DNA of 64,000 bases from Prototheca cutis (Eukaryota; Chlorophyta; Trebouxiophyceae; Chlorellales; Chlorellaceae): the NCBI GenBank assembly GCA_002897115.2, contig BCIH01000009.1:626415-690414 (forward strand). Reading direction: 5' to 3'. The first letter of the stretch is position 1. Each line of letters begins with the position of its first letter. A program made the position numbers and the translations under genes. Under the pieces are notes generated by a model, which did not search any database, was not told the DNA's origin, and was given only the letters and a program-made list of their open reading frames with translations. This document shows, piece by piece, positions 22,834 through 35,537 of the stretch.

Positions 22834-23411
22834 CGCCCCAATATCATCTGCAAAACTCGAGTTGGGCAGGGAGCATGCATGTCAAGGCCTCGCGTGCAAG
22901 CGCCGTAATGGCGCAGTCCATGTCGCGACGGGGGACAGGTGTGCACACCTATGTGAAGGACCACGACCCTTCGATGCTCGCCAGGCAACGCCTCGATCAC
23001 ACGAACATGCTGATATAATGCGTGATCCAAGATCCTTGACGATGAATCAGCGGAGCAGGGAGCTTCTTCCCAGTGGACGTTCTCGAAGCTTACGACTGGG
23101 ACAGCCAGGGCTGTTTCAGGCCATACTTCGGATGGATGGACTCACGACAATTGAGTCAGACATTTGCCGCGACAAACCGTGTTGTCTTTGCGGGCCCCTG
23201 CACGCCCTTATTGTTAAGTTGCCGTGTCAATTTTGCATGAAGTGGAGAACGCTTGCCTGCCCTGCCCTCGGAATCAGCTGCACGGAGCCCCTGGTGCCTT
23301 GAGACGGTCACCCCGCCCTGGGCTCGGAAATAAAGTACTGCCACCTGGGCCCTCGCAAGCCATCGTCGGCGTATTCTGAGTGTGACACGTCTGTAAATTT
23401 ATAGAAACACC
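22834..23411. other. Divergent intergenic region
   Basis: 578 bases between the WH2 gene and the small membrane protein gene. AATAAAG occurs near 23326 on the plus strand. A 5' exon of the WH2 gene could lie here; none is convincing. Confidence 0.3.
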
Positions 23412-24076
23412 ATGACAAGACCCTCGACACTGCTGTTCGTCGCAGTGGTGTGTGCATGCGGTGCCACGGCCCTCGCCCAGGTGAGCCGGGACGTACAGTC
23501 AGGTGGGGTTGGCGGAGCGCAGTGCAGGAGGTGGCTTGGAGTTACACCCAGCGCCTGTGTAGTTCAATAACCCAACACTCTTCATCTGGCCCCATGCATC
23601 CAGAGCAACTCCTGCAGCAGCCAGGGGCTGCAGGGTTCCTGCAACGCCTGCATCTGCTGCTGCTACCCGTCGTCGGCTGGCTTTGTCAACTATGAACCCA
23701 CCGACGACTGCACCTGCAAGCGATACGTCAACACCTCCCAAGTCTCCACCACCGTCGTCATCAGGTGTGAAGGGAATGGGGGTGGTTTGATGCTTGCAGG
23801 CACCAAGTGCACGCTTTCTGCTCAGGCTCGGCAGGCCGCTACCCGATGCACCTGCTTCCAAACCTCGCACGCTTGGCACCAAATGACCGCACTCAATGAC
23901 CCCGCGGCACCCCCACTCCTCGCAGTGTGATGGTGGCCTTTGTGGCACTGTTGTCAGGGCTCTACTTCTCGGGTGCGCTGTGCCGGGTGACACCGTACAA
24001 GCGCGAGGAGCGGCTCTACTCCACCGTACGGCCGCCACTGGTGGCTGTGCATCAGGTGCCAGCATACTCACGGTAG
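23412..24076 (+). CDS. Small Cys-rich type I membrane protein, unknown function
   Basis: 126 residues from three exons: 23412-23480, 23604-23764 and 23926-24076, with clean GT-AG borders and matching phases. The first exon is a signal peptide (MTRPSTLLFVAVVCACGATA). The second encodes a compact cysteine-rich ectodomain with the cluster CNACICCCYP, further cysteines in DDCTCKRYV, and one N-glycosylation sequon (NTS). The third encodes one membrane span (VMVAFVALLSGLYFSGAL) and a short basic cytosolic tail ending VHQVPAYSR. I do not recognise the family. The exon design (signal, ectodomain, anchor) argues that it is a real gene. No neighbour suggests a role. Confidence 0.62.
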
Positions 24077-24892
24077 AGAGAGAGGGACAGTGTCCATTCC
24101 CTTTGCCCCTCGCAGCATTGACCTAGTCTCCCCCCCCCCCCCCCCCCCCAATGGCACCGACCCCAGCCCTGAGTTTGCTTTCATTGTAGAGGGCCCCACA
24201 GGCACTTCCACCTCACCTTAGCACTTGCCCTGAGAATTTGTGAACTCGTATTAAAAAAGAGCAGTTTCAATCCGACGTCTATTGGAAAAATGTCGCGTGC
24301 CCAGGCAGGCAGGCAGGCAGGCTCCTTCTCAACGGGCACAGGGCTGTGCCATAGGGCAGTACTCTTACTCGACAAGGGTGCCGTCGCTCCACGAGCTTGG
24401 CAGCAGGTCGCTGCTCATTGGCTGGGCCCTTGCCCCAAAAAGCAAGGGTGTTTGCGGCGAAAGCTCTCCAGATAGCTAAATCGCGGGGCTCGGCGGGGCC
24501 AACGCGCCCGCGAAGAAACAAAGACCCACCAGATGTGTGCGCACTGCCACTCATGCAGAGTGGGATGGGCGGGCGTGGGCATTGGGGCCAGGGGGCTGCG
24601 GTGGGAGAGTCTGCCTGCGAAAGAGCAGGAGATCGTGTCCCCCCGGGGTGTGGACCACGGTTCCCCCCCCGGCTCCAGCACACTGCACGCACACATGATG
24701 GAGCAACCAGGTTCTAGCGACTGCTGTCGGTCTGCATCACTCGGGACCGAACTGGGCGGCTATGGGGGAGGAAGGCTTCGCTGGTTATCCGGAGTCCAAA
24801 GGAGATGGTCTTATTCGCCATTCCCTTGGTCACCGCCAGCCATCATCACCATCCATCCATCTCAGACACGGGCAAGCAAGCACAGCTGCCGC
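24077..24892. other. Convergent intergenic region with C20 run
   Basis: 816 bases between the small membrane protein gene and the DXS stop, with a run of about 20 C at 24130-24149. No coding exon recognised. Confidence 0.35.
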
Positions 24893-27175
24893 TCAGCCCG
24901 AGAACACGGGGGGCGCATCGCGCTTGATGCCCAGGACGCTGAGGGCGGTGGCGGCGATGTGGGAGGCGGTGAGCCCCGCCTCTGCCAGCTGTTCGGCCTG
25001 CGTTCCGTGCTCGATGTACCGGTCGGGCAGGGTCATGGGCCGGAACTTGAGCTTGCCGTCCAGCAGGCCCTCGAGGGCCAGGAACTGCATGACGTGGCTC
25101 CCAAACCCGCCGATGCAGCCTTCCTCGACCGTGATCATGACGGGGTGCGCGCGGGCGAGGCGGCGCAGCAGCTCCGTGTCCAGCGGCTTGCAGAACCGAG
25201 CGTCGACGACCGTGGCACTGACCCCCTGGGCGGCCAGGGAGTCGGCGGCGGCCAAGGCGGCGTTGGTGGGGGTGCCATACGCCACAATAGCAACGTCCGA
25301 GCCCGAGCGGCGGACAACGGCCTTGCCGATCTCCCAGGGTTGGCCCTTGAAGTCATCGCCCACGCCTGCGGCCGCGAGGTCAATTCCCAGGCCGTTGCCA
25401 CGGGGGAAACGGAAGCCCGAGGGCCTGTCGTCCAGCACGGTGGCAGTGGCGACGGCGTGGCAGAGCTCGGCTTCATTAGAAGGCGCCATGAGCACCATAT
25501 TGGGCAGGCACCCCAGGTACGCGATGTCAAAGCTACCGGCGTGCGTGGCGCCATCGGCGCCGACCAGCCCGCCGCGGTCCATGGCAAAGCGGACGGGCAG
25601 ATTTTGCAGGCTGACGTCGTGCACAATCTGGTCGTACGCGCGTTGCATGAAGGTGGAATAAATAGCCACAAAGGGCACGAGGCCCTCGGTGGCCAGGCCC
25701 GCAGCAAACGTCACCGCATGCTGCTCCGCGATGCCCGTGTCGTAGACCCGCCCCGGGAAGGCGGCCTCAAACCGGTTCATGCCCGTGCCGCCACCCATGG
25801 CGGCGTGCACACCCACGACACGCGCATCGCGCCGCGCCTCGGCGACCAGCGCGTCGGCGAAGATGTTTGTGTACGGCTGGGGGCCGCCCGAGCCGCCCTT
25901 GCGCTGCCGGCCCGAGACCGTGTCGTACTGCACCACGCCGTGCATGCGGTCCGAGGCAGTCTCGGCGGGGGAGTACCCACGGCCCTTTTGTGTGACGACG
26001 TGCAACAGCACCGGCCCGACGGCTTCCGTAGACCGGATCTCCCGCAGGACATCGACAAGGTCCTGCATGTTATGCCCGTCAACGGGGCCAATGTAGTAGA
26101 AGCCCAGCTCCTCAAACAGCGTCGATCCAGATCCGGAGATCATGCCACGCGCGTACTCATCGATCTTGGCCGTCGCGCTCTGCAGCGCGTCGGGGAGCTG
26201 CTTGGTCATGCCCTTGGCAATCTCACGGAGCTCGCGCAGCTGGCGGTTGGCCTGGAGACGCGCGAGGGCGCTCGACAGCGCGCCGACGGGCTCCTGGTTC
26301 TTCCCATTGTACTGCGTGGGCAGGCTGACCTGCTGGTTGTCGTTCAGAATCACGAGCATGTTGGTGTCCAGGAAACCGGCGTGGTTCATGGCCTCATACG
26401 CCATGCCGCCCGTGATTGCGCCGTCGCCGATGACTGCCACGCAGTGGTTGCGTCGGCCCTTGCGGTCGCGGCCCACGGCCATGCCCAGCGCCGCGGAGAT
26501 GGAGGTCGAGCTGTGGCCCGCGCCAAAGGGGTCGTAGGGCGACTCGGAGCGCTTGGTGAACCCGCTGAGCCCGCCCTGCTGCCGGATGCTCGCCATGCGG
26601 TCGCGGCGGCCCGTCAGCATCTTGTGGATGTACGCCTGGTGCCCCACGTCCCAAATAATGCGGTCCTCGGGCGTGTTAAACACGTGGTGCAGCGCCACCG
26701 TCAGCTCCACCACGCCCAGGGACGAACCCAGGTGGCCCCCCGTCTTGGCCACAGTGTGGATCAAGTCGGCGCGCAGCTCCTTGCACAGTGTCTGCAGCTG
26801 CCGGCAGTTGAAGTTCTTGATGTGCACGGGGAAGTTGACCGTGTCCAGCAGGGGGGTCGGAGGGCCCGCGTTGGCCCAGTCCTCCAACTCATCGGCGGAA
26901 ATCTTGTCCCATGACGAGTCGCTGGGCACCAGGGGGGCACCAGGGGCCATCTTGCCGTTGTCGCCGCCGAGGCCAAGGGAACGGGGCGCCACCACGCGCC
27001 TGGTACGCGTCACCCCGCCGGAGGCCGTCGATCCTCCACGCAAGAAGGGCCGGGCCGAGGCACCCACTGCGTTTGCAAGTTGAGGTGGGAGTGAGGTGCA
27101 CGTTGCGAGTGTACGAACCAATGATTTCTGTGTGGTTGTGCTGTGCACATGCCGCGCAGGGGTCGCAGCCTGCAT
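24893..27175 (-). CDS. DXS: 1-deoxy-D-xylulose-5-phosphate synthase, plastid
   Basis: 760 residues in one uninterrupted exon, unusual among these genes. DXS condenses pyruvate with glyceraldehyde 3-phosphate using thiamine diphosphate, the first and flux-controlling step of the plastid MEP isoprenoid pathway. Seen: [20 protein letters not shown], the ThDP-binding [15 protein letters not shown] with [20 protein letters not shown], and [18 protein letters not shown]. The first 60 or so residues are Ser/Thr/Arg-rich and serve as a plastid transit peptide. IspH, the last step of the same pathway, lies 24 kb downstream. The antisense strand is open over nearly the whole length; that is a codon-bias shadow. 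Confidence 0.97.
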   Translation of the reverse strand: MQAATPARHVHSTTTQKSLVRTLATCTSLPPQLANAVGASARPFLRGGSTASGGVTRTRRVVAPRSLGLGGDNGKMAPGAPLVPSDSSWDKISADELEDWANAGPPTPLLDTVNFPVHIKNFNCRQLQTLCKELRADLIHTVAKTGGHLGSSLGVVELTVALHHVFNTPEDRIIWDVGHQAYIHKMLTGRRDRMASIRQQGGLSGFTKRSESPYDPFGAGHSSTSISAALGMAVGRDRKGRRNHCVAVIGDGAITGGMAYEAMNHAGFLDTNMLVILNDNQQVSLPTQYNGKNQEPVGALSSALARLQANRQLRELREIAKGMTKQLPDALQSATAKIDEYARGMISGSGSTLFEELGFYYIGPVDGHNMQDLVDVLREIRSTEAVGPVLLHVVTQKGRGYSPAETASDRMHGVVQYDTVSGRQRKGGSGGPQPYTNIFADALVAEARRDARVVGVHAAMGGGTGMNRFEAAFPGRVYDTGIAEQHAVTFAAGLATEGLVPFVAIYSTFMQRAYDQIVHDVSLQNLPVRFAMDRGGLVGADGATHAGSFDIAYLGCLPNMVLMAPSNEAELCHAVATATVLDDRPSGFRFPRGNGLGIDLAAAGVGDDFKGQPWEIGKAVVRRSGSDVAIVAYGTPTNAALAAADSLAAQGVSATVVDARFCKPLDTELLRRLARAHPVMITVEEGCIGGFGSHVMQFLALEGLLDGKLKFRPMTLPDRYIEHGTQAEQLAEAGLTASHIAATALSVLGIKRDAPPVFSG

Positions 27176-28108
27176 GCCAGACCCACCGGACTAGTGCTCC
27201 CATGACAGGGGTCCCCTCCCCCCATCACAGATAACACCCCCCAGCTGCTCCCTCCCAAACATCACGAGCCAAAGTTAAATGCCCAGTTCTCACCTGTGAG
27301 AACATGGGGTCGGGCATCCGCCGCCGCCTGCGAAAAGGGAGGCAAGGGCGCATGCCTGGTCGGCACAGGGGCGGGCCATAGGCTGTCCAGGTCAAGTCCC
27401 CAGGGTTCCGTCAAGGCAGCGCGAAACCCGCTCGCCCCCCGTCACTCACAAAGGAAGGCTTCATCATGGCTGCAGCAAGCAAATCAGCGCCAAACTGGAG
27501 GGCGGGCGAGGGGCTAGGCGCAGGTCATGCGCGGGCGTTCCCCTGCTGGTTTAAAAATGCTGGAGGCCGACCGCGGCACGGATTGATCCGCCGCAGGGCC
27601 GGCACACAACGCGGCACTGTGCACTCAAAAACGAAAAGGACCGAGTTTCAAAAAACCCAGCTGGGTCTTACAGAGTTTGCCGTGCATAAAGTGCAAGCTG
27701 TGGCGCGGGAAGGGGCTGGGGCCTGAACCACCGCTGGGGATGCCCAAATTTGCCAACTGGGGATGGGGGGGTAGTACCTCGACGAATGGTACCGACCGAG
27801 CCAGGTCGCAAGGGCGCGCGCATGCAATTTGCCCCAACCTGCTTATTGCTGCACGGATTGGGGCCAATGTGAAGCGGTTGTCGGCAGGTTATACATACAA
27901 ATATTTTATTTGAAGGTCATTTAGGTTGCCAGCGAGGAGCTTGGGCTTCCCCGACCGCGGCAAGCTGCTGGCCTTTCTCTCGAAAGGACCGGTCCACAGA
28001 GCATCTGGCTCGGCCCATCGCACTTGCTGCCCTTCGGGGCAAGATGGCGACCTGATTCATACCTCTTGGATCTTTGGATACATTCACTTGATATAAATAC
28101 ATTGCGGA
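27176..28108. other. Divergent intergenic region DXS / UTP15
   Basis: 933 bases holding the promoters of DXS (-) and UTP15 (+). A TATAAATA lies at about 28092, only 17 bases before the UTP15 start, so probably not its TATA box. Nothing else recognised. Confidence 0.35.
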
Positions 28109-30459
28109 ATGGAGTACGAGAGGGGCACGTACCAGAAACTGCCCATTAAGCAGTATGCTCCCCGGGAGCTTGGGGAGACGGCAGAGGGCCGGTACTGGCG
28201 CCACTTCAAGGCCCCCATCTCCACCAAGCAGGTGTGTTCGTGTATCTTCGAGGTTTTAATGCTGGTATTGATGAGAAGAATGCCGGCGGACGGGACCCAA
28301 GGAAGCGAGATGGCAGCCTCCCTCAGAGACTTGCCACCATGCTCGGTGAAGCCCAGGAGGCCCTCTTGCCCAAGGGACAACCACCATCCAATGACATGCA
28401 CACACACGCACGCACATATACACACACAACAAAAAATGCACGTAGGTTGGAGCTGTGAGCTATGTGGAGTTTTGCCCCGCGGCGCCGTATCATCTTGCAG
28501 TGACCAGCTCCATGCGTGTGTTGGTGTACGATGGTGCCAGCCGTGCCCTTCGGCGCACGATTGGCCGGTTCAAGGACCGTGCCTTTAGCGCCAGCTGGCG
28601 TGCCGACGGCCGGCTGCTGGTGGCCGGCGGTGCGGACGGCGTGGTGCAGCTGTTTGACCCCGGCTCGCGTGCGCTGCTGCGGCAGCTCAAGGCCTCCAAG
28701 CGCCCCGTCCACGTCGCGCGGTTTGACCCCGGTCGCATGCACGTGCTGTCAGGCGGCGACGACGCCGTGGCACGGTGGTGGGACGTCACCGAGGGTCGCC
28801 AAGTGGCGCGCTGGGATGGGCACACCGACTACATCCGGGCCGCCGCCGCCAACGCCGCAGCCCCCGGGGTCTGGGCCACGGGGAGCTACGACCACACCTG
28901 CAAGCTCTGGGACGCTCGGAGCGGCCAATGCACGCTCACCGTCGACCACGGCGCGCCTGTGGAGTCGGTCCTGTTCTTCCCCTCGGGTGTGGATTGCCTT
29001 GCCTTTGTTGCTCTGTTTTAAGGGGGGTTCGGTGTTGGGAAGGGGAGCGATGACATCTTTGTCTGGTTTGCGGTTTTCGAATCCCCCGGTGCACACATGC
29101 AAGATAGCTGCTACAACTATTACTGCAGGCTCTTTGGTGGCGACGGCTGGGGGCACATCGGTGAAGATCTGGGACTTGTACGCGGGCGGCCAGGAGCTGG
29201 CCTGCCTGTCCAACCACCAAAAGACGGTGACGAGCCTGGCGGTGTCGTCGCGGGCCGGCCCAGACTCGGCCGCCGCGCCGCGCCTGCTCACGGGGTCGCT
29301 GGATGGACACGTCAAGGTGTACGAGCTGGAAAACTACCAGGTCACGCACATCCAGAGCTACCCCGCGCCTATTTTGTCCTTGGGTCTCAGTGCCGACGCC
29401 GGCGCTCTGGCAGTGGGAATGGCAGACGGCACGCTCACGGTCCGCAAACACGCCCGGCCCCGTGCCCCAACATCGGGCGTATCAGCTGCGCAGGAGAGGC
29501 GCCAGCGGTGCGTGAGGGGTTGTCCTGGGAACAGGAGATTGTAGTGCGCGTGGACTGTCAGCGAATGCCATTGCAAGCTGAAGCTCATCCACTCCCCAGT
29601 CATCATGGCCCCCGATCCCTCACAACTCAATCATCCCCTCCGCGAAAACCAAAAAATAATCAGGTACAAGCCGCGGTTGACGGCGTCGTCTTACCGCTAC
29701 TTCATCCGGGGTCAAAGCTCCAAGGCCGCCGGGCACGACCTTGTCGCGGCGGCACAGCGCCGGGTGAGAAGAGAGTATGCCTGGCCTTTTCCCGAGTGGG
29801 CATCTGCAATCCGCATGCAACCAAACATACCTCCCGCCACCACCACAATGCATATTCCAGGCGGCACTCGCGGCGCACGACCGCTACCTCCGGAAATTCC
29901 AGTACCGCGAGGCACTGGATGCTGCGCTTTCCACGAAACGCGCAGAGGTACGTTGGAGCGGATGGCGGGTTGCTGTCGGTTTTGGCAGGGGTGTTGGCCG
30001 GACTGCATGGTTAGGCGGCCCCCAGATTCCGTCCACATTCCTTGTGAAGCCTGGGGAACAGCACCTGCATGCAGAACCATCTCCACAAGCCAGTCCATTG
30101 TGGCGGCGACGCAGCCAGACCAACAACTCTCCCCCACACTATAGGTGGTGGCGAGCGTGGTGGAGGAGCTGGCGGGGCGGGGGGGCTTGGACTCGGCCCT
30201 GGGCGGCCGTGATGCTGCGGCATTGATCCCGGTCCTCGAGCACCTGCGGCGGTGCCTGGACGACCCGCGGCATGCCGCGCAGGGTGTGGCGCTGACGCAC
30301 CGGGTGCTGGACCTGTACGCGGGGACGCCGGCGCTGACGGGCGCGCTGCCTCAGGCCAAGACACTCCTGGAGCGGGTGCAACGGGAGCTCAAGGCACAGG
30401 CAGAGCTGGCCGCGGTCCAAGGCATGCTCAGCCCGCTCCTGGTGGCAGGGCTGAGCTGA
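28109..30459 (+). CDS. UTP15: UTP15: U3 snoRNP (SSU processome, t-UTP) WD40 protein
   Basis: 514 residues from six exons: 28109-28231, 28446-28986, 29129-29507, 29664-29763, 29861-29947 and 30145-30459. UTP15 belongs to the UtpA complex that binds nascent pre-rRNA in the nucleolus and supports 18S maturation. The N-terminus (YQKLPIKQYAP) and repeats such as LLVAGGADGVVQLFD, VWATGSYDHTCKLWD and LVATAGGTSVKIWDL form the beta propeller. The UTP15 C-terminal domain follows: SYRYFIRGQSS, HDRYLRKFQYREALDAAL and a helical end. Length matches the family. Confidence 0.9.
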
Positions 30460-31020
30460 GCTGCGGGGCACTTGTGGAAAGGAGGGAACCGAAGGGTTGC
30501 CCAAGGCGACGCTACGCTGGCTCTGCCGTTCCAAACCAGAACTCGCTGCATTCAACTGTCTATGACAGCATGCGGTAAGGAATGCGACGTACAGTGCCAG
30601 AGGATCGAAGGTGGTCGTTTGAGTGAATATTCGGTCGATGAAGTGCCATCGGCCTGGCCGTGTGGCGGGTTGCCCAGCCCCGTGGCGGTACCGGCGTCCT
30701 GCCAGGGTTTCTCTTCTCGCACTCGCAGCAGCGAACCACGATTGAAAGCAGGAGCTGCCAGAAGGTAGACAGGTGAACACCTGTCCTGGGCTTTGGAAGC
30801 CTTGTCGATCAGCGGGTATTCCACAAGATCGACATTGTAGCTCACACTCTGCCAGCACGGCGCACGACGCTGTGTGAGCGGGATGATCGGCAGCTGGCAC
30901 AGGGGCGACGGCATGGTGCTCGCCCAGCCGCAAGCACAGAGCCGTGCCTGGCTCCCTGCTGCTCATGGTCCCCTGATGAACACTTGCCGCATTGCATCAT
31001 GCGTTCATTACAAACATGCC
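30460..31020. other. Intergenic region UTP15 / FAD6
   Basis: 561 bases between tandem plus-strand genes. Nothing recognised beyond the expected 3' and 5' flanks. Confidence 0.3.
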
Positions 31021-33569
31021 ATGTCGCACTCGAGGGGTACGGCTTTCGCTGCGCCCTCCACGGCGTTCTGGCTGGGAGGCGCGACGTGGCTTGACCGGGG
31101 GCCGGGCACCATGCGTGGGGTGGTTATGACCTTGCCTCTGACTCCCTACTACCCCCAATTTATCTTTTTCACATGCAGGTCGATGTCATGTACCGGGGAG
31201 GCTGGCATGGGCTTCAAAAAGACCACAAATGAGAACCGGGGTTGTTACTCCGGTCAGGGAGCCCGGCATGAGGGCCGGCTCCCCTCCTGAGCGCCGAGAT
31301 CCTGCCGTGCCCTCGGCAGATGCTCTGGAGTCGCATCTCGCGACACTGGCCGAGAAGATGGGATACATCCGTGTCGGCAGACCACTGCCGGACGACGTCA
31401 CCCTGCTGCAAGTTGTGCGGAGCATGCCGGCAGACACCACGGAGCTAGACCCAGTCAGGGCCTGGGGCGCAGTTGCAACGTCCCTGGTCGCCGGTGCACT
31501 GAGCATGTACGCTGTCCACGTGTGCCCCTGGTTCCTGCTGCCCCTGGCCTGGGCGTTTGCCGGTCTGGTCCTCACCGGGGTGAGTGCTGCGGAGGAAGGG
31601 GGGTGCCCAAGCTTGGGCCCAAGGACATGGAAGAAGTCAATGTGAAGTCGGAGATGAGACTGAACGAGAGATCACTGGCTGTGGCTCGGGGTTTGCGTAA
31701 CCTTCATGATTGCTGTTCTCCTCCAATTGTCCCAACACAGTGGTTTGTCGTCGGTCACGAGGCCGGGCACCGAGTGTTTTGCAAGAACCGCCTGTTGGAG
31801 GACGTGGTGGGGACTGCCATGTTCCTGCCGCTGCTCTACCCCTTTGAGCCCTGGAGGATCAAGCACAATCAACATCATGCTCACACCAACAAGTGCGTGT
31901 GGCGCACGATACCTGGCGGTGCTGGATGGGGTGCACACGTGCGCGTGTGCGCGCGTGTGTGTGTGTGTGCGCGCGTGCGCGGGGGGGACACTCGCATGTT
32001 GTGACAACAATACTGTGCTTCGAATAATAGAGCCTGTTTCGTGAGAACGGCCTGTGACCGCAGAATCCTCACTTGCGCCCTTCCCCAATGACCGACTGCC
32101 CCAGGCTCCATGGGGACACGGCCTGGCACCCCGTGATGGAAAGCGAAGCCGCGGGCTGGTCCAAACGTGAGGGGTTTCGGGGACGGGGCGCGTGCACTAG
32201 TCCTGCTGAGAGGAAATGGGAATGGGAATCAACATCCCGGTCCGCAGCCTGGGTCGCTGCGCTGGTGCAAGGCCACGGTGATGGCTGTCCCGGAGGGGAA
32301 ATTCCTTCAACCGCTCCCTTTGGGATGGCCGTACCTGTTGCTGTATCACGCGACCCACAACGTCTCTCCCTCCCCCACTGCAGCTCAGCGGTGGCTGCTC
32401 ACCGGCATCCTGGGCTCCCCCCTCAAGTGCTGGGCGACCATCGGGCACTGGGCAGGGCTGCACTTTGACCCTCGCAGGTACACCGCCACGCAGATGCCCA
32501 GAGTTGTGGTTAGTTGGGCAGCAGTTGGCGCCTTTGCAGCGACGGCGCTGCCGGCGATCGTGCACGCCACGGGCTGGACAGGGCTCGTCAAATACTGGCT
32601 CATGCCCTTTGTCGCCTCCCACTTTTGCCTGAGTACGCTGACAAGGCTGACTGTGTTTGTGTTGGGGGAGGCGGGGGGGGGCGGTTCTGGGAGGGGATGC
32701 AAGACCTTGGGTTCATGACCCTGCAACATGCATGGCGTGGGCCAGGGCATGACACCTCTATCCATGAGACAACGCAAACAAACTAGAGGAAACGTTTGTC
32801 CCCGCATCCGTCACCCAAAGCAAAGTCGCCACCCTTCATTACCCGCCGCTCCCAGGCGTGTTGACGCTGGTGCATCACACCGCACCGCACATCCCATTCA
32901 AGCCTGCTGGCGAGTGGAACGCGGCGCAGGCCCAGCTGAGCGGCACCGTACACTGCATCTACCCCCGGCTGTGAGTACTGCTGCTGTGGTGGTCTCTCAC
33001 TGTGCATATGTATGTTTGGGATTCCTGGTGCTTTTTTGCTCGTCCACAGGCCATGGCTCATCTCACTGAAAAAGAACACCCCCGCCGTCCTTTCTTCTTA
33101 TCGGTGGCAGGTTTGATTTTTTGTGCCACGACATCTCGGTGCACGTCCCTCACCATGTGAACCCCAAGATCCCCTGGTACAACCTGCGGAGAGCACACGC
33201 CTCGCTCAGCAAGGTCGGAAGGGGAGTGAGGGTTGTGCTGGTGCGCGTCGTGACGATGGGACAGCCTGGGAGTGGGAGAGGCACTGGGCATTGCAGCCTC
33301 AAGGAAGAAGTGGCACCACCAAACGCCTCCCTTCCACACCCTCTCCACACACGCCAAACACTCTACCCCCCTCAACTTCAACAACCATGCTGCAGAACTG
33401 GGGGCCATATCTGACCGAGTGCACGCCGAACTGGCGCGTCATGCGGTCCATCTTCACCGAACTGCACATCTATGATAGCGTAGAAAAGTACCGGCCCTTT
33501 GACGCTCAGCAGAGCCGGCCCCTCTGGTTCCTGGAACTCCAGCGCCGCTTCCTTCCCGGCCGCACATGA
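31021..33569 (+). CDS. FAD6: FAD6-type plastid omega-6 (delta-12) fatty-acid desaturase
   Basis: 449 residues from eight exons: 31021-31114, 31179-31579, 31741-31892, 32105-32166, 32384-32632, 32856-32970, 33111-33213 and 33396-33569. It inserts the second double bond into oleoyl chains on plastid glycerolipids, using ferredoxin. The three histidine boxes are HEAGH (in [20 protein letters not shown]), HNQHH and HVPHH. Other FAD6 marks are [33 protein letters not shown] and [17 protein letters not shown]. The first exon and start of the second form an Arg/Ser/Ala-rich transit peptide. Its substrate is made by the stearoyl-ACP desaturase at 46282-47478. The 5' exon is inferred from phase; later exons are secure. 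Confidence 0.92.
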
Positions 33570-33984
33570 CCTGCCCCTCTTGTACAGGGTAGCGCACACG
33601 CGTGTGTGTTGGGAGGGTTGGCTTGTACCGTGTTCCGATCGTAATTGAAGACTGTCCCCCGAAATCCCATGCCCTTGCTGCCAGCGCCAGTGAGAGACAT
33701 CCTTCTTTTCTTCCATTTTGCTGCGATTTCGTTTTCCGGAAACCTGATGCCGTCTCTCTCAGATTCGAACATGTCTGCATGGCCATTATTTCAAGGCTGG
33801 TGGAGCACGGGAGAATTTCAAGCAAGTCGGCCATCGAGAGAATAACTAGCAAGCGCAATGGACAGCCCAGTGGACGGACGGATGTATCAACACCAGGCCC
33901 ATGTATGCAAGGACCTGTAGGACCACAGTACCCCTCATTTCCCCACCATGTCTCATGCGGCTGGCCTCACCCAAGCACACGAAA
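33570..33984. other. Convergent intergenic region
   Basis: 415 bases between the FAD6 and epimerase stop codons. Nothing recognised. Confidence 0.3.
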
Positions 33985-35101
33985 TTACAGGGCACTGATG
34001 ATCTGCCGGCCGGCCCAGGCCTGACCCGGGTCGAGGCGGATGGGTTTCCCCGCGGCATGAGCGACTTCCACGCACACAAACCCGCGCCAGTCGCTGAGGT
34101 CGGCCATGCCCGCGGCCTTGGTCGCCGCGGGGTTCCACACCACGGCGTCGGGGAACCCACGCTTGGCCAGGCGCAGCGCCCCGCCGGCAGCGCCCTCCAG
34201 CAACAGCTCGTCCGGCGTCTGAATGTACAGCCGGTCAACTTCCCCGGCAAAATGCACCGCGGGCCCTTCGTCAAGCTCGACCCGACTGCCGGCCGCATTG
34301 TCCTCGTACTCCAGGCCTCGCAAGCCCCGCACCGCCGCGCTTTCCAGGCCGTCGACATTGAAATAGGTGTGCAGGGCCACGGTAAACTCCAGTGCACTGT
34401 CACCACTGTTTGAAACCCGAAGCTCCTGCGTCAAAACGTTCTTGCCCAGCACCACCTGTCGCATGGGAACAGGACCTTGGGGATGGATGCTGGACCATGT
34501 CTCACGGCCCCACCGCTGGGACGCTGTGCTGGACATGGGAATGGACGATCATCTGGGATTTCATCGCCACTGGCTCTAAAACCCAACCACACCCCAGTCA
34601 TTACCTCCATCTCGAGCTCAAAGGGCTGCGTCCACTCCCCAGGTATGCGGGCACTGCCCTTGTCAAGCTTGAAAATGCAAACGTTTTCGGACTGATGCAC
34701 GAGCTTCCACGTGCTGTTGCGTGCAAAGCCGTGCTGCTGCGCCAGCGGGCCCTTCTTTCCAAACTGGGGCCAGCAGATCGGGACGCCGCCGCGGATTGCC
34801 GCGCCAGGCTCATACTTGGCCTTGGAACTGACAAAGATCCGTTCCTGCGCTCATGGGGCACATGATGGGGCATCGCGCAGCTGGCGAATGCGCAAATTCG
34901 TGCATGGGCGAGTATCGCAGCGAATGCCACAGAATGACCGCCCATCCCTTCATCCAAGCGCACACACACTACCACCCTCCAACCCACCACGCCGTCGGCC
35001 GTCTTCCAAGAAGTCAGCGTGGCGCCCTGGGAGTGGATCACAGCCGTGGACCCATCTGGGCCTTTCAATGTAACTGTGGAGAGCTCCTTGGATGCCGCCA
35101 T
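33985..35101 (-). CDS. Glucose-6-phosphate 1-epimerase-like (YeaD/aldose-1-epimerase family)
   Basis: 274 residues from three exons: 34988-35101, 34605-34844 and 33985-34455. The N-terminus HSQGATLTSWKTADG, then RGGVPICWPQFGKKGPLAQQHGFAR, carries the family's catalytic histidine region (QHGFAR). ALHTYFNV follows, and the C-terminal WNPAATKAAGMADL with VCVEVAHA completes the fold. Plant and yeast (YMR099C) relatives interconvert alpha and beta anomers of hexose 6-phosphates; that activity is inferred. No transit peptide is evident, so cytosolic. The donor of the first intron could be six bases earlier without breaking frame. Confidence 0.86.
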
Positions 35102-35537
35102 CGTCGAGTGAGCAAGGGGTCCGTGGAGATTTTGGGGATTGGATCACTTTTGATGAAGGCGTTAACCGGGACTGTGTGATTCCCGCGTCCCCTGCGGCCT
35201 GCGCTTTGCGTGGCCTGCGCTATATGCAGGAGCAAAGTCTAAAAGTGCAAAAAACCAGGTGTTTTGACGATAGACAACAATGAATTTGCGATCGCATGGA
35301 CCAGATGCCTCATCGCGAGCTTCGGAACGAGACACACCGATCAGTCGGAGCGCGAAGAAAAGAAAGACGACACGCAACCCCCTCGGTTGGTCACCCGGCC
35401 GAGGCTTGGCCAGGCCGGCCCCACCGCTGCAGCCCCCGCCACTCAACATCATCCCACCACCCGACCCTCACATCTTTAGCAGCTTTGTATCGATTTATTC
35501 CACTTCGGCGGCACCCTTGACAGACAGGCCTGCAACC
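35102..35537. other. Divergent intergenic region
   Basis: 436 bases between divergent starts of the epimerase and the COX7c-like gene. No motif called. Confidence 0.3.

Noticed and set aside
24533..26914. A 793-codon open frame on the plus strand
   Set aside because: It is the exact antisense of DXS. High GC at third codon positions keeps the opposite strand open; the peptide has no family-like motifs.
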